NCBI GenBank assembly: GCA_015257485.1
Contig: JABZKC010000001.1
Coordinates: 1 to 64,000 of the forward strand
DNA length: 64,000 nucleotides
Direction of reading: 5' to 3'
Source: Nanosynbacter sp.
GTDB lineage: Bacteria > Patescibacteriota > Saccharimonadia > Saccharimonadales > Saccharimonadaceae
Shown: one piece after another, positions 17,345 to 25,038 of the stretch
How the letters are laid out: every line of letters starts with the position of its first letter
How positions within the stretch are numbered: position 1 is the stretch's first letter
Translations under genes and position numbers: made by a program
The notes under the pieces: model-generated
Databases searched by the model: none
What the model saw: the letters and a program-made list of their open reading frames with translations, nothing else
What the model was told of the DNA's origin: nothing

Positions 17345-17388
17345 TAATTCCCACCAAAATTCTCATGGTTAATATACCTATTATAGAA

Positions 17389-17523
17389 CAAAAAATCCTA
17401 ATGGCATATATTTTCCGTAATATCTAACTACGGTGGGTAAAATCTTATGTAATAATTCCGCAGAACCATTACCACGAAATCCCTTAACATGACTATACAG
17501 AAAATCATGTTGCCACTAGGATA
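17389..17523 (-). ncRNA. stand-alone structured RNA of about 134 nt, unknown class
   Basis: A promoter (TTGCAG-17-TATAAT, 17529-17557) would start transcription at about 17522, two bases before a 10-bp helix (17511-17520 with 17397-17406) that closes the whole molecule. The helix is directly followed by a run of six U residues, as in a terminator. Inside lie hairpins ACATGA/TCATGT (17487-17492 with 17505-17510) and CCGTA/TACGG (17415-17419 with 17429-17433), and a GTAAT/ATTAC pairing between them. The fit of promoter, closing helix and terminator indicates an independent RNA. It lacks the SRP RNA core and does not look like the 6S rod. It accounts for the gene-free stretch 17345-17649. Confidence 0.7.
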
Positions 17524-17528
17524 ATTCG

Positions 17529-17557
17529 ATTATAACAGTAAAAATTGCTTTCTGCAA
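17529..17557 (-). promoter_or_regulatory. promoter of the 134-nt RNA
   Basis: TTGCAG (17552-17557), 17 bases, TATAAT (17529-17534) preceded by TGT, on the minus strand. Confidence 0.8.
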
Positions 17558-17649
17558 TTCAAATCTCGACCCTTCCCACCCCAAGCAAGTACTAATACTC
17601 ACCAGTCATTGCCACCTGATAATATCTACAATTCGCCCAATATTTCAAC

Positions 17650-18294
17650 CTACGCTGCCCCAACTAACAGATAAAACACACTTAAAATCCCCACCATCAC
17701 ATTATAGGTTATAGTCGATAATGCACTACCAAAAATCACCAAGAATAGATAAACAAACAAAATCCCCATACGCATTTCGATAAAATCCATCACCTCGCGT
17801 AACTTATCCGATAAGAAGTAATATAGTACCCTCGACCCATCTAGTGGTGGAATTGGAATTAAATTAAAAGCCATAAAACCCAGATTCATAATAATCGTTT
17901 GACCAAAAATAAATCCAATCACGCCTCGATCATCTAAAAATCCCATAAAATGACCAATCATAAACATCAAAAATGCAATCAAAAGGTTCATCATCGGCCC
18001 CGCTAGTGCTACAATTGCCATCGAGCCTTCCCCATTCCTTAAGTTTCGCTTATCTACTGGTACCGGTTTTGCCGCACCCAGCACTACGCCACCCGTCAGA
18101 TAAAGTAAAACTGGCAGAATTACCGATGTAAATAAGTCTAGGTGTACTAATGGGTTTAGCGATAATCTTCCCTCATCCTTAGCTGTCGTATCACCCTGAA
18201 AATAAGCCGCATAACCATGCGCCACCTCATGTAATACTGTAGAAATGATGATAATCGTAAAGACAATTATGAGATTTAATGGGTTCATATTCAT
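17650..18294 (-). CDS. site-2 protease-like M50 metallopeptidase
   Basis: A 214-aa membrane zinc protease of family M50 (FwdE/YwhC-like short forms). HEVAH at about 22-26 gives the two zinc histidines and the catalytic Glu. IPIPPLDGSR at about 144-153 carries the third ligand Asp in the NPxxDG-like motif. Four to five membrane segments surround these. Such proteases cut membrane-bound substrates within the bilayer, often anti-sigma factors or signal-peptide remnants; no PDZ domain or obvious substrate gene is present. TGA-TATAAT lies exactly 6 nt before the ATG, so the mRNA is probably leaderless. Confidence 0.9.
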   Translation of the reverse strand: MNMNPLNLIIVFTIIIISTVLHEVAHGYAAYFQGDTTAKDEGRLSLNPLVHLDLFTSVILPVLLYLTGGVVLGAAKPVPVDKRNLRNGEGSMAIVALAGPMMNLLIAFLMFMIGHFMGFLDDRGVIGFIFGQTIIMNLGFMAFNLIPIPPLDGSRVLYYFLSDKLREVMDFIEMRMGILFVYLFLVIFGSALSTITYNVMVGILSVFYLLVGAA

Positions 18295-18300
18295 ACCTAT

Positions 18301-18309
18301 ATTATATCA
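18301..18309 (-). promoter_or_regulatory. extended -10 promoter, leaderless M50 protease gene
   Basis: TGA-TATAAT on the minus strand, with the -10 at 18301-18306, lies 6 nt before the ATG at 18292-18294. Confidence 0.65.
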
Positions 18310-18420
18310 CCCCCAAGGCCCAAACCCGTTCAGTCAACCATGAACACTAATTTTACTCAGAATCCACATCTGAACACATTTTTATACATTTTCATACTGC
18401 CCCACACCGCGACATCAAAA

Positions 18421-18440
18421 AACTCGCTATTTCGTGAGTT
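18421..18440 (-). terminator. terminator after the MBL-like gene
   Basis: AACTC / GAGTT stem followed on the minus strand by TTTTTTG, 16 nt past the stop of the gene at 18456-18908. Confidence 0.65.
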
Positions 18441-18455
18441 CCTTGAACACATTTT

Positions 18456-18908
18456 TTAATTAAGTACTACCACTTCTTGTGTGGTAGGTAAATCTTCTAC
18501 ACGCTTGATCTTCAGTTTCTTTTCCGTGCGAGCACTTAATTTAAGTTCTGCCACCATACCATCGACATTTCCTGTCGCTACGATAAGTTTAGGTCCAATT
18601 TCCCTAATCGCACGCACTGAGCTAGTACAGAGAATATCCGAGACACCGATGTCATCTAATCCCTCTTCAATATCACCCAAAATACCGATACGCACCCCAG
18701 ATACACTCACATCGTAGATGGTTTTTGTATTGTTCATTACTGGCACACCTAAGATGGATACTTCCCCAATTTCGTATTCACCAGGTCCACTAATTACCCC
18801 CACGCCCAGATCAGCCGCAATAGTACCTTCTACGAAATTAATCGTAATCTGCTTTGTACTGGTCTTAATCGTAATAGTTTCTGGACTTTTACTTTCTAAT
18901 TCAAACAT
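18456..18908 (-). CDS. UlaG-like MBL-fold protein lacking the metal site
   Basis: A 150-aa protein that matches the central part of UlaG-like metallo-beta-lactamase-fold proteins. GPGEYEIGEVSILG at about 41-54 and VSGVRIGILGDIEEGL at about 69-84 correspond to the usual PGEYE and GLRIAHLGDLG strands. The N-terminal HxHxDH metal motif and the final histidine are missing, and the protein is about 60-70 residues shorter than active relatives. It is therefore unlikely to hydrolyse anything and may be a structural or binding protein. A strong ribosome site (AAAGGAGG) precedes the ATG. It follows the wHTH gene by 37 nt and is probably co-transcribed with it. Confidence 0.65.
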   Translation of the reverse strand: MFELESKSPETITIKTSTKQITINFVEGTIAADLGVGVISGPGEYEIGEVSILGVPVMNNTKTIYDVSVSGVRIGILGDIEEGLDDIGVSDILCTSSVRAIREIGPKLIVATGNVDGMVAELKLSARTEKKLKIKRVEDLPTTQEVVVLN

Positions 18909-18945
18909 TTTCCTCCTTTATCTGTTCGGCCACCCTGCTATTTTA

Positions 18946-19551
18946 CTAATTCAACATTCCTTCTGGATCATATTGGACAATGTGCTGCATTTCCATAATT
19001 TCTTTTAAGAATCGATCCTTCACACTCAATCGATATTTGAAATCATCACGCGAAATGATCACATAATTTAATGGCTTCCCCTCTTTTTTCTCCACTACTT
19101 CCGCCCAGCGCGAAAGCTTTTTCGTCCTATCATCCCCCACAACCAGCATATCAATTCCATCTTGTCCTGGCACGCGGTTCGTCACAAATAGGAAACTCAG
19201 GTATGACTTCACTGGGCAAATATATTCATCCCAAGTACTATCTTTCACTGCAGTCTCTACTAATACTTTATCAACTTTGGTCGAAAACATCATATTTAAC
19301 GCTCTCGCGAATGGATGCTTCGTATTCGCTGAATAATAAACCTTATTGTCATAAGTTTCGTTCTTAATCACGCCAATTGATTCAAGATTACTTAATTCAC
19401 GGCGTACGGAATTAATTTGTTCATCGATTACCCTAGTCATTTCCCTGACATAGTAAGAACGCTCGATGTTACTAAAAAATAATGATAATAATTTTGTTCG
19501 CGTTTTTGAGCCGAACAATTTTTCTAAAGGAGTTGTATTTTCTTTGCCCAT
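18946..19551 (-). CDS. winged-helix regulator with nucleotidyltransferase-like C-terminus
   Basis: A 201-aa protein. Residues 1-80 form an ArsR/MarR-like winged helix (LFGSKTRTKLLSLFF, then VRRELSNLESIGVI as the recognition helix). Residues 100-195 resemble a minimal nucleotidyltransferase domain (GIDMLVVGDD) in which the usual GSxxxGxxSDxD catalytic signature is incomplete. Similar proteins in small-genome bacteria are annotated as transcriptional regulators. It could sense a nucleotide and control the adjacent MBL-like gene; that is inference from proximity. A TGC-TAAAAT box lies 9 nt before the ATG. Confidence 0.65.
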   Translation of the reverse strand: MGKENTTPLEKLFGSKTRTKLLSLFFSNIERSYYVREMTRVIDEQINSVRRELSNLESIGVIKNETYDNKVYYSANTKHPFARALNMMFSTKVDKVLVETAVKDSTWDEYICPVKSYLSFLFVTNRVPGQDGIDMLVVGDDRTKKLSRWAEVVEKKEGKPLNYVIISRDDFKYRLSVKDRFLKEIMEMQHIVQYDPEGMLN

Positions 19552-19583
19552 ATTACTTATATTTTAGCACCTGAAGCCGTATT

Positions 19584-20321
19584 TTAGTAGTGTTCAACCT
19601 GAAACTTCTCCAAAATCTTGTCTAAAATTTCCTCACGTTTGCACCATTTTATTTCCGGGTTCCGCTTAAACCAAGTCATCTGGCGTTTTGCTAGCTGAAA
19701 ATCTGAGATCGAAGCTAAATTTATCGCCTCCTCCAGGCTCAGTATGCCGTTCAAATAGTCCCAAACGTATCGATAAATATTACTCTTCATCGCAGGCAGT
19801 CCAAAATCATACTTAGAAGCCAGTTCACGACATTCCTCATATAATTCTTCACCAAACATCGACTGAACACGTTTTTTAATACGCTTGCCTAGCTCTTCAC
19901 GATCAGTTAAAATACCATAAATTTCGTACTCATCCCCCATTTTTTTCCGGTCAAGCTCTTTTCTTTTCGCCTCCTCTGAAAATTGATAGCCAAACACCAG
20001 TGCATCAACATAAAGTCCCGTCCCACCTACCACGATTGGCTGCCTACCACGCGCTAAAATCTCAGCAATCTTCTCTTTCGCATAGTTTTTCCAGTCCACC
20101 ACCGTAAATCTCTCATTCGGTCGCACTAAGTCAAAACCAAAATGCGGCACATCGCCGCGCTCACCGAGATCTGGTTTCGCCGTACCGATATCCATCCCCT
20201 GAAAAATCGTCCGCGAATCTGCGCTGATAATTTCACCATTAAGACGCTTCGCCAGCTCCACCGCTACCGCCGTCTTCCCTGATGCTGTTGGCCCCACAAT
20301 TGCGATAATTTTAGTGTTCAT
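19584..20321 (-). CDS. miaA: tRNA dimethylallyltransferase
   Basis: MiaA adds a dimethylallyl group to N6 of A37 in tRNAs that read UNN codons. The P-loop GPTASGKT is at residues 10-17, the DSR loop (ADSRTIFQGMDIGTAKP) at about 35-51, and VVGGTGLYVDAL at about 96-107. The C-terminal FQLAKRQMTWFKR motif contacts tRNA. At 245 aa it is shorter than the usual 300 or so, with a reduced anticodon-contacting insert, as expected in a reduced genome. It follows the thrS terminator and precedes the regulator gene on the same strand. Confidence 0.95.
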   Translation of the reverse strand: MNTKIIAIVGPTASGKTAVAVELAKRLNGEIISADSRTIFQGMDIGTAKPDLGERGDVPHFGFDLVRPNERFTVVDWKNYAKEKIAEILARGRQPIVVGGTGLYVDALVFGYQFSEEAKRKELDRKKMGDEYEIYGILTDREELGKRIKKRVQSMFGEELYEECRELASKYDFGLPAMKSNIYRYVWDYLNGILSLEEAINLASISDFQLAKRQMTWFKRNPEIKWCKREEILDKILEKFQVEHY

Positions 20322-20348
20322 TTTTACGATAATTTTTTACTATAAAAA

Positions 20349-20385
20349 TCTGGTCAGTGCCGCCCCTGTAACCTCACTGACCAGA
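20349..20385 (-). terminator. thrS terminator
   Basis: An 11-bp perfect stem TCTGGTCAGTG / CACTGACCAGA followed on the minus strand by TTTTTATAG, 8 nt past the thrS stop. Confidence 0.85.
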
Positions 20386-20392
20386 CCCCTTA

Positions 20393-22183
20393 TTATTTAA
20401 TATTTTGCAAGTATTCGACAAGCTCCGTTAGTGCCACCGTCTTTTCCGCATCCTTTTCGCGTACCGAAACCGTACCGTTTTCCTTGTCGCGTTCACCGAC
20501 GATTAATAACACTGGCGTCTTCATCGAAACCGCACGCTTAATCTTCTTTCCGAGCGACTCATCAGACACATCCGCAGTAAAACGCAAATCATTATGCTTC
20601 AAGGGCGTCTCTAATGTCACCTCACTCAAAATCTGCTTGATTTTCTCTACATAATCTAGCACCTGGTCATTCACCGTCAAAATACGAACCTGTTCTGGCG
20701 CACACCAGAATGGAAACCAACCAGAGGTATGTTCGATAAATACCGACATAAAACGCTCAATTGAACCCAAAGTCGCATGGTGAATCATCACTGGTTGTTC
20801 TTTTTCGCCATTCTCGTTCACAAAAGTCAAACCAAAGCGTTCTGGCTGTACGAAATCCAGCTGAATTGTCGCTACTTGATGTTCGCGACCAATCGCATCC
20901 TCAGCCATGAAGTCGATCTTCGGCCCATAAAAAGCAGCTTCACCTTCCATTTCGAAATAATCCAGTCCATTTTCGATCGCCGCTTCTTTAATTTGTGCCT
21001 GTGCCATCTCCCAGAGTGATTTATCACCGAGATATTTATCTTCATCATTACGGTAAGAAAGGCGAGCACGTAATTTACTCATCCCCACCACGGTATAGAG
21101 TTCACGCACGATCCCGACTAAGTTCTGAATTTCCGCCTTAATCTGCTCCTTACGACAGAAGACATGGGTATCATCCTGCGTTAAAGAACGCACACGCGAT
21201 AGTCCACCCAGCTCACCAGACTTTTCATCACGGTAATCAGTCGTAGATTCCATATAGCGCACTGGCATTTCCTTGTAGGTGCGTGGACGACTAGCAAAAA
21301 TCTGTGCGTGATGTGGACAGTTCATTGGTTTCAAAGCAAATTCTTCACCATTTACTTGAGAATGCACCAAGAATAATTCCGCACCGAACTTTGCGTAGTG
21401 ACCCGAGGCCTTATAGAGATCCAGCTTCGTAACATGTGGCGTCCAAACTCGCTCAAAACCGTATCTCGCCCGTAGTGACAAGGAATAATTTGTCAAAACA
21501 TCACGCAGTACAGTCCCACGAGGCGAGAAGAGCGGCAAACCTGCGCCCACTAATTCTGAAAAGCTAAATAAATCTAATTCCTTACCAAGTTTGCGGTGGT
21601 CACGCGCTTTCGCTTCTTCTAGGCGCTGCAGATATTCCTTTAGTTCTTCTTCCGTCTCAAAGGCCACACCGTAAATACGCGTCAACATTTCACGCTTTTC
21701 GTCACCACGCCAGTAGGCTCCTGCCACCTTAATTAGTTTGAAAGCACCGACCTTACCGGTATTCTCTACGTGTGGACCCTTGCAAAGATCCATAAAATCA
21801 CCGAGTTGATAGAAAGAAATAGTCTCTGATTCTGGTAAATCTTCAATCAGCTCTACCTTATATTTTTGATGATTTTCTTTCGCCCAAGCCAAAGCCTCTT
21901 CGCGACTCTTCTCCGAATAAACCAGGTCAAACTTCCTATTAATGATTGAATACATTTTTTTCTGAATCTTCGGAAGATCAGCATCGGTAATTTTCACTGC
22001 ATTTCCCTCTGCATCCTTCACTTCCGAAAGATCAATATCGTAATAAAAACCAGTTGCCGTCGCTGGGCCCACGCCAAACTGCACTCCTGGATACATTTCA
22101 ACCAAAGCGGCAGCTAAAACATGACTAAGTGTATGGCGCATTTTCATTACGTTTTGCTCATCTTCACCACATAGGTTACACAT
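20393..22183 (-). CDS. thrS: threonine-tRNA ligase without TGS domain
   Basis: Threonyl-tRNA synthetase. At 596 aa it lacks the N-terminal TGS domain (about 60 residues) of E. coli ThrS and begins almost at the editing domain, whose metal motif HTLSH lies at about 17-21. The class II core follows. The catalytic zinc ligands are present: Cys in PMNCPHH, His in DDTHVFC and His in MIHHATLGS. GAERF-type motif 3 reads GSIERF. The anticodon-binding domain occupies the last 100 residues. AGAAGG lies 4-5 nt before the ATG, which supports this start and hence the missing TGS. The gene is divergent from tRNA-Val. Confidence 0.97.
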   Translation of the reverse strand: MCNLCGEDEQNVMKMRHTLSHVLAAALVEMYPGVQFGVGPATATGFYYDIDLSEVKDAEGNAVKITDADLPKIQKKMYSIINRKFDLVYSEKSREEALAWAKENHQKYKVELIEDLPESETISFYQLGDFMDLCKGPHVENTGKVGAFKLIKVAGAYWRGDEKREMLTRIYGVAFETEEELKEYLQRLEEAKARDHRKLGKELDLFSFSELVGAGLPLFSPRGTVLRDVLTNYSLSLRARYGFERVWTPHVTKLDLYKASGHYAKFGAELFLVHSQVNGEEFALKPMNCPHHAQIFASRPRTYKEMPVRYMESTTDYRDEKSGELGGLSRVRSLTQDDTHVFCRKEQIKAEIQNLVGIVRELYTVVGMSKLRARLSYRNDEDKYLGDKSLWEMAQAQIKEAAIENGLDYFEMEGEAAFYGPKIDFMAEDAIGREHQVATIQLDFVQPERFGLTFVNENGEKEQPVMIHHATLGSIERFMSVFIEHTSGWFPFWCAPEQVRILTVNDQVLDYVEKIKQILSEVTLETPLKHNDLRFTADVSDESLGKKIKRAVSMKTPVLLIVGERDKENGTVSVREKDAEKTVALTELVEYLQNIK

Positions 22184-22252
22184 TCTGCCTTCTTTCTAAT
22201 TACTCAAAATATTTCTTTTATTTTAACATATTTTATGGTAAAATACATCTAT

Positions 22253-22329
22253 GGGTCGCTAACTCAGCTGGCTAGAGTGTCTCCTTTACACGGAGGAAGT
22301 CGGGGGTTCGAATCCCTCGCGACCCACCA
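22253..22329 (+). tRNA. tRNA-Val (UAC)
   Basis: A 77-nt cloverleaf with acceptor GGGTCGC / GCGACCC, T loop GTTCGAATC, anticodon stem TCTCC/GGAGG and anticodon TAC, with CCA encoded. TGG-TAAAAT lies just upstream as a promoter, and a TCTCC/GGAGA hairpin with seven T (22336-22360) follows as terminator. Confidence 0.97.
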
Positions 22330-22335
22330 GATTAT

Positions 22336-22360
22336 TCTCCTTCCGGGAGATTATTTTTTT
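22336..22360 (+). terminator. tRNA-Val terminator
   Basis: TCTCC / GGAGA stem extended by flanking A-T pairs and followed by TTATTTTTTT, 7 nt after the tRNA. Confidence 0.8.
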
Positions 22361-22378
22361 GAATGATTTTTTGAATTT

Positions 22379-22846
22379 TTATCTCTTTTTCCCTGTAACT
22401 TCCAGAATATGATGATAATGCATGTGACCAGGCTCGTCGTCCCAAATCTTAAATTGTCTGCAACTTTCAATTTCTAAAGCAGTGTCCACAAAAAGACTCC
22501 TTAGACTTTCTTCCGTAAATCGCTTTTTTGCCACCTCATCTGCCATCTCGAAGGTGTGAATAAAAAATTTACCACCACTTTTCAAATTCTTCGCGATCGA
22601 AAAAACCAATGCTTTTGAGCGCACCAATTTCTGTATCACATAATTTGAATAAACCAGATCGTATGGCGCATTCTCTGATTGATACAAATAATTTAAATCC
22701 ACACCAGTTAATAAGTCTACACCATCACACACCCAGCCAAGTTCTCGAAGACCCCTCATATCTACTTCTGGGCCACAACCTAAATCTAATGCCTTCCCCG
22801 CCACTGGAAATTCTCTTAATACAAACTCTTTTAATTCCGGGTTCAT
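22379..22846 (-). CDS. SAM-dependent methyltransferase, class I
   Basis: A 155-aa small Rossmann methyltransferase. Motif I ALDLGCGPEVD is at residues 18-28, the acidic ribose-binding loop CDGVDLL at about 39-45, and a motif IV-like LVYSNYVIQKL at about 59-69. The substrate cannot be told. GAGGTTACCAG before the ATG is its ribosome site. It starts 14 nt after the glycosyltransferase stop and is therefore co-transcribed, so it may modify the same polysaccharide or lipid product. Confidence 0.8.
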   Translation of the reverse strand: MNPELKEFVLREFPVAGKALDLGCGPEVDMRGLRELGWVCDGVDLLTGVDLNYLYQSENAPYDLVYSNYVIQKLVRSKALVFSIAKNLKSGGKFFIHTFEMADEVAKKRFTEESLRSLFVDTALEIESCRQFKIWDDEPGHMHYHHILEVTGKKR

Positions 22847-22860
22847 CTGGTAACCTCAAA

Positions 22861-24594
22861 TTATTTCTTCACCACTTTCTTCGTGACGTCAAATTTTTCC
22901 ATATAATTCCCCACCATTAGCCTCGTCTGCGAATAAAACGCCGTAAAAGATTGATAAATAATCGCCACCACTGGCATCAAAAGCCATTGTAACAGCATAA
23001 AAATCTTTGGTTTTTTAATATGAGCCGGACGCTTCGGTAACATCCTAAATGATAATAGAATCGTCGCCATCAAACCAATCGAAGCAAATAATTGTACATA
23101 AGAAATTGTGTTCGGCAAATTAAAGGTCAAAAGTTCCTTCGAGGAAGCGTTGAGTAATTTTGGTACCCAACCACCAAACGCCACCATCGGTGAAATCGAA
23201 GCTAAAGTTACGTGACCTTCAAGGAGTCTCGCAAATTTCACAAACAATGGCCAGAATTTCATGCCGGTGCGTTCCATGCGGTCCTTTGAAAAAGTCCTCA
23301 CCCCCACATAAGCCACATCCGAAGCCCCATAATCCCAGCGCCTTAACTGAATAAATTGCGCCTTCAGGGTCTTCCATAAACCATTTTCAAGCACCGCATC
23401 CTGATAAATCGGAATATGGATCGGCTTCACGCTGTAATCACCCTTGAAGTAGAATAGCGAGCGCCAATATTGGTGACCATCTTCCACAATTGTCAATTTA
23501 CTCCAGTAACCCATATTTGATAACGCCAAAAATGGCTGCGAATGTGAAGCGAAATTTTTCAAAGTATGCACGCGCATCGAGGAAATAATATTAAAAAATG
23601 AGTTCGAAACCGCGATAATTCGCATCGGCGCCGGCGTTTCCCAAATATTATTCGTAAACAATGAAATTGGCTGATAACTCAAATGTTGACGGTTCGGACG
23701 TACGACAAATTCATAAGCCACATTATCTAGATATGACTTATGCATCTTATTGTCAGAGTCTAGAGAAGTTGCAATCACATTTGCAAAATCAATCTTCTCT
23801 TTACGCAAGAATTTCGCTAGCTCCTCCGCTGCGTAGTCCAAATTTGGTCCCTTGCCCTGAATTTCCCCCTTCAAATCCTTCGGATGCATCACCGGAATAA
23901 AGGCATAAAAATCGTCTTTAAACTTTTCATATAACTGTTTCGCGTTCTCTTTCATCGCTTCCCCACCGCGCTCTTCGTAGCCGAACACTAAAATTATTTT
24001 CTTATTATCAAAGGTAGTATTTTTTACTGCCTCTACGGTCGGAATCAGAGTCTCGGGACCTTCATTATAAGCCACCATAATCACTGCATGAAAAATATCC
24101 TCTGGTTTTGGGAATTCTACCTTCAGCACCTTGCCATTTTCATCTAACATCTTTTCCGACACCACTAAATCACGGCCAGTCGCTAGCATCTTCAGGTTTC
24201 TCACATGTTTATCGAAACCAAATTCAGTACTCTTTTTGCGATGATACTTCTCATAAGCCACATGTGGATCATATAAATCCAAAAATCTCTGATGCCAGTC
24301 TACTTTTTCTGAAGCTCTCGAAGCCTGATACCCCTGCACGGTACGAAAAGTAATCCCCACTGCTTTCACTAAGGTCGTAGCAATAATAAATAGCAAATAA
24401 TAAGACCCCAGTACCGGACTAATCAGCGAAAATACCACCAAAAGAATCAAAATCATATACGAAGTAAAGCCTGGTAGAATCTCAAAGAAGCGGTAAAGCT
24501 TCGTTCGCTTCCCCTGTGGTAAATCTAAACTATCCCAAACCGATTTCTCTGTACTATGTTGCGCTTTTTTCTGCACTTTTTGCTGTTTTTTCAT
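22861..24594 (-). CDS. processive GT2-family membrane glycosyltransferase
   Basis: A 577-aa cellulose-synthase-like enzyme. Two membrane segments lie near residues 40-80. The GT2 catalytic domain follows, with VAYNEG at about 173-178, the DxD-type TSLDSDN at about 272-278, EDGHQYWR as the catalytic-base motif at about 367-374, and QLRRW (the QxxRW motif of processive enzymes) at about 417-421. Further membrane segments lie near 465-555. It probably polymerises or exports a surface polysaccharide. The product is unknown and no other polysaccharide genes are in the window. The methyltransferase gene follows and a small membrane-protein gene precedes it, all on one strand. Confidence 0.88.
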   Translation of the reverse strand: MKKQQKVQKKAQHSTEKSVWDSLDLPQGKRTKLYRFFEILPGFTSYMILILLVVFSLISPVLGSYYLLFIIATTLVKAVGITFRTVQGYQASRASEKVDWHQRFLDLYDPHVAYEKYHRKKSTEFGFDKHVRNLKMLATGRDLVVSEKMLDENGKVLKVEFPKPEDIFHAVIMVAYNEGPETLIPTVEAVKNTTFDNKKIILVFGYEERGGEAMKENAKQLYEKFKDDFYAFIPVMHPKDLKGEIQGKGPNLDYAAEELAKFLRKEKIDFANVIATSLDSDNKMHKSYLDNVAYEFVVRPNRQHLSYQPISLFTNNIWETPAPMRIIAVSNSFFNIISSMRVHTLKNFASHSQPFLALSNMGYWSKLTIVEDGHQYWRSLFYFKGDYSVKPIHIPIYQDAVLENGLWKTLKAQFIQLRRWDYGASDVAYVGVRTFSKDRMERTGMKFWPLFVKFARLLEGHVTLASISPMVAFGGWVPKLLNASSKELLTFNLPNTISYVQLFASIGLMATILLSFRMLPKRPAHIKKPKIFMLLQWLLMPVVAIIYQSFTAFYSQTRLMVGNYMEKFDVTKKVVKK

Positions 24595-24614
24595 TCAAGT
24601 TATATCCGAATTAA

Positions 24615-25019
24615 TTAACCCTCACCTAGTAATCTAATGAAAACCAAAAAGCCCAGCACTAAAATACCTAGTGAAATACAAATAAACATTTTTGCCACCG
24701 CTGCACCTTTTTTCTCAAAAATTCGCAGTGCTAATAGATTATGTAATACCCCCAAAGTTAAAGCCAAGATTGGAAAAATCAGCATCGCCTGCCAAGATCC
24801 GTCATGGTAACCACCCGAATTTGCCATCGAAGACCATTCTCCACCCTGATAACGTCCGATATCTCCATAGCTAATTTTCACAATTGAGGCATTTGGTTGC
24901 AAATTCAATGCCGAAAAAATCAAAAAAGCCAAAGACAAAATCAAAAGCAAAACCTGAAAAACTACCAGGCTACGCTCCTTTTGATATGCTTCCTTAAAAG
25001 TCGCAATTAATTCTTTCAT
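24615..25019 (-). CDS. hypothetical three-span membrane protein
   Basis: A 134-aa protein with membrane segments at about 20-38, 78-98 and 108-128 and a Gly/Ser-rich external loop. No family was recognised. The ATG at 25019 is chosen over an upstream in-frame start at 25049, because TATAAT (25027-25032) lies between them, 7 nt before this ATG. The gene lies 21 nt upstream of the glycosyltransferase and may help anchor or assemble it. Confidence 0.6.
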   Translation of the reverse strand: MKELIATFKEAYQKERSLVVFQVLLLILSLAFLIFSALNLQPNASIVKISYGDIGRYQGGEWSSMANSGGYHDGSWQAMLIFPILALTLGVLHNLLALRIFEKKGAAVAKMFICISLGILVLGFLVFIRLLGEG

Positions 25020-25038
25020 TTCTCTTATTATACCATTT

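Noticed and set aside
17389..17523. The 134-nt RNA, considered as SRP (4.5S) RNA or 6S RNA.
   Set aside because: It lacks the conserved SRP domain IV sequence with the GGAA loop, and its branched fold does not match the single rod with central bubble of 6S RNA.
12154..18458. A 16-base word TTGAACACATTTTTTA shared by 12154-12169 and 18443-18458, with a shorter match at 18371.
   Set aside because: In AT-rich sequence of this size one such match is expected by chance, and the places have nothing else in common.
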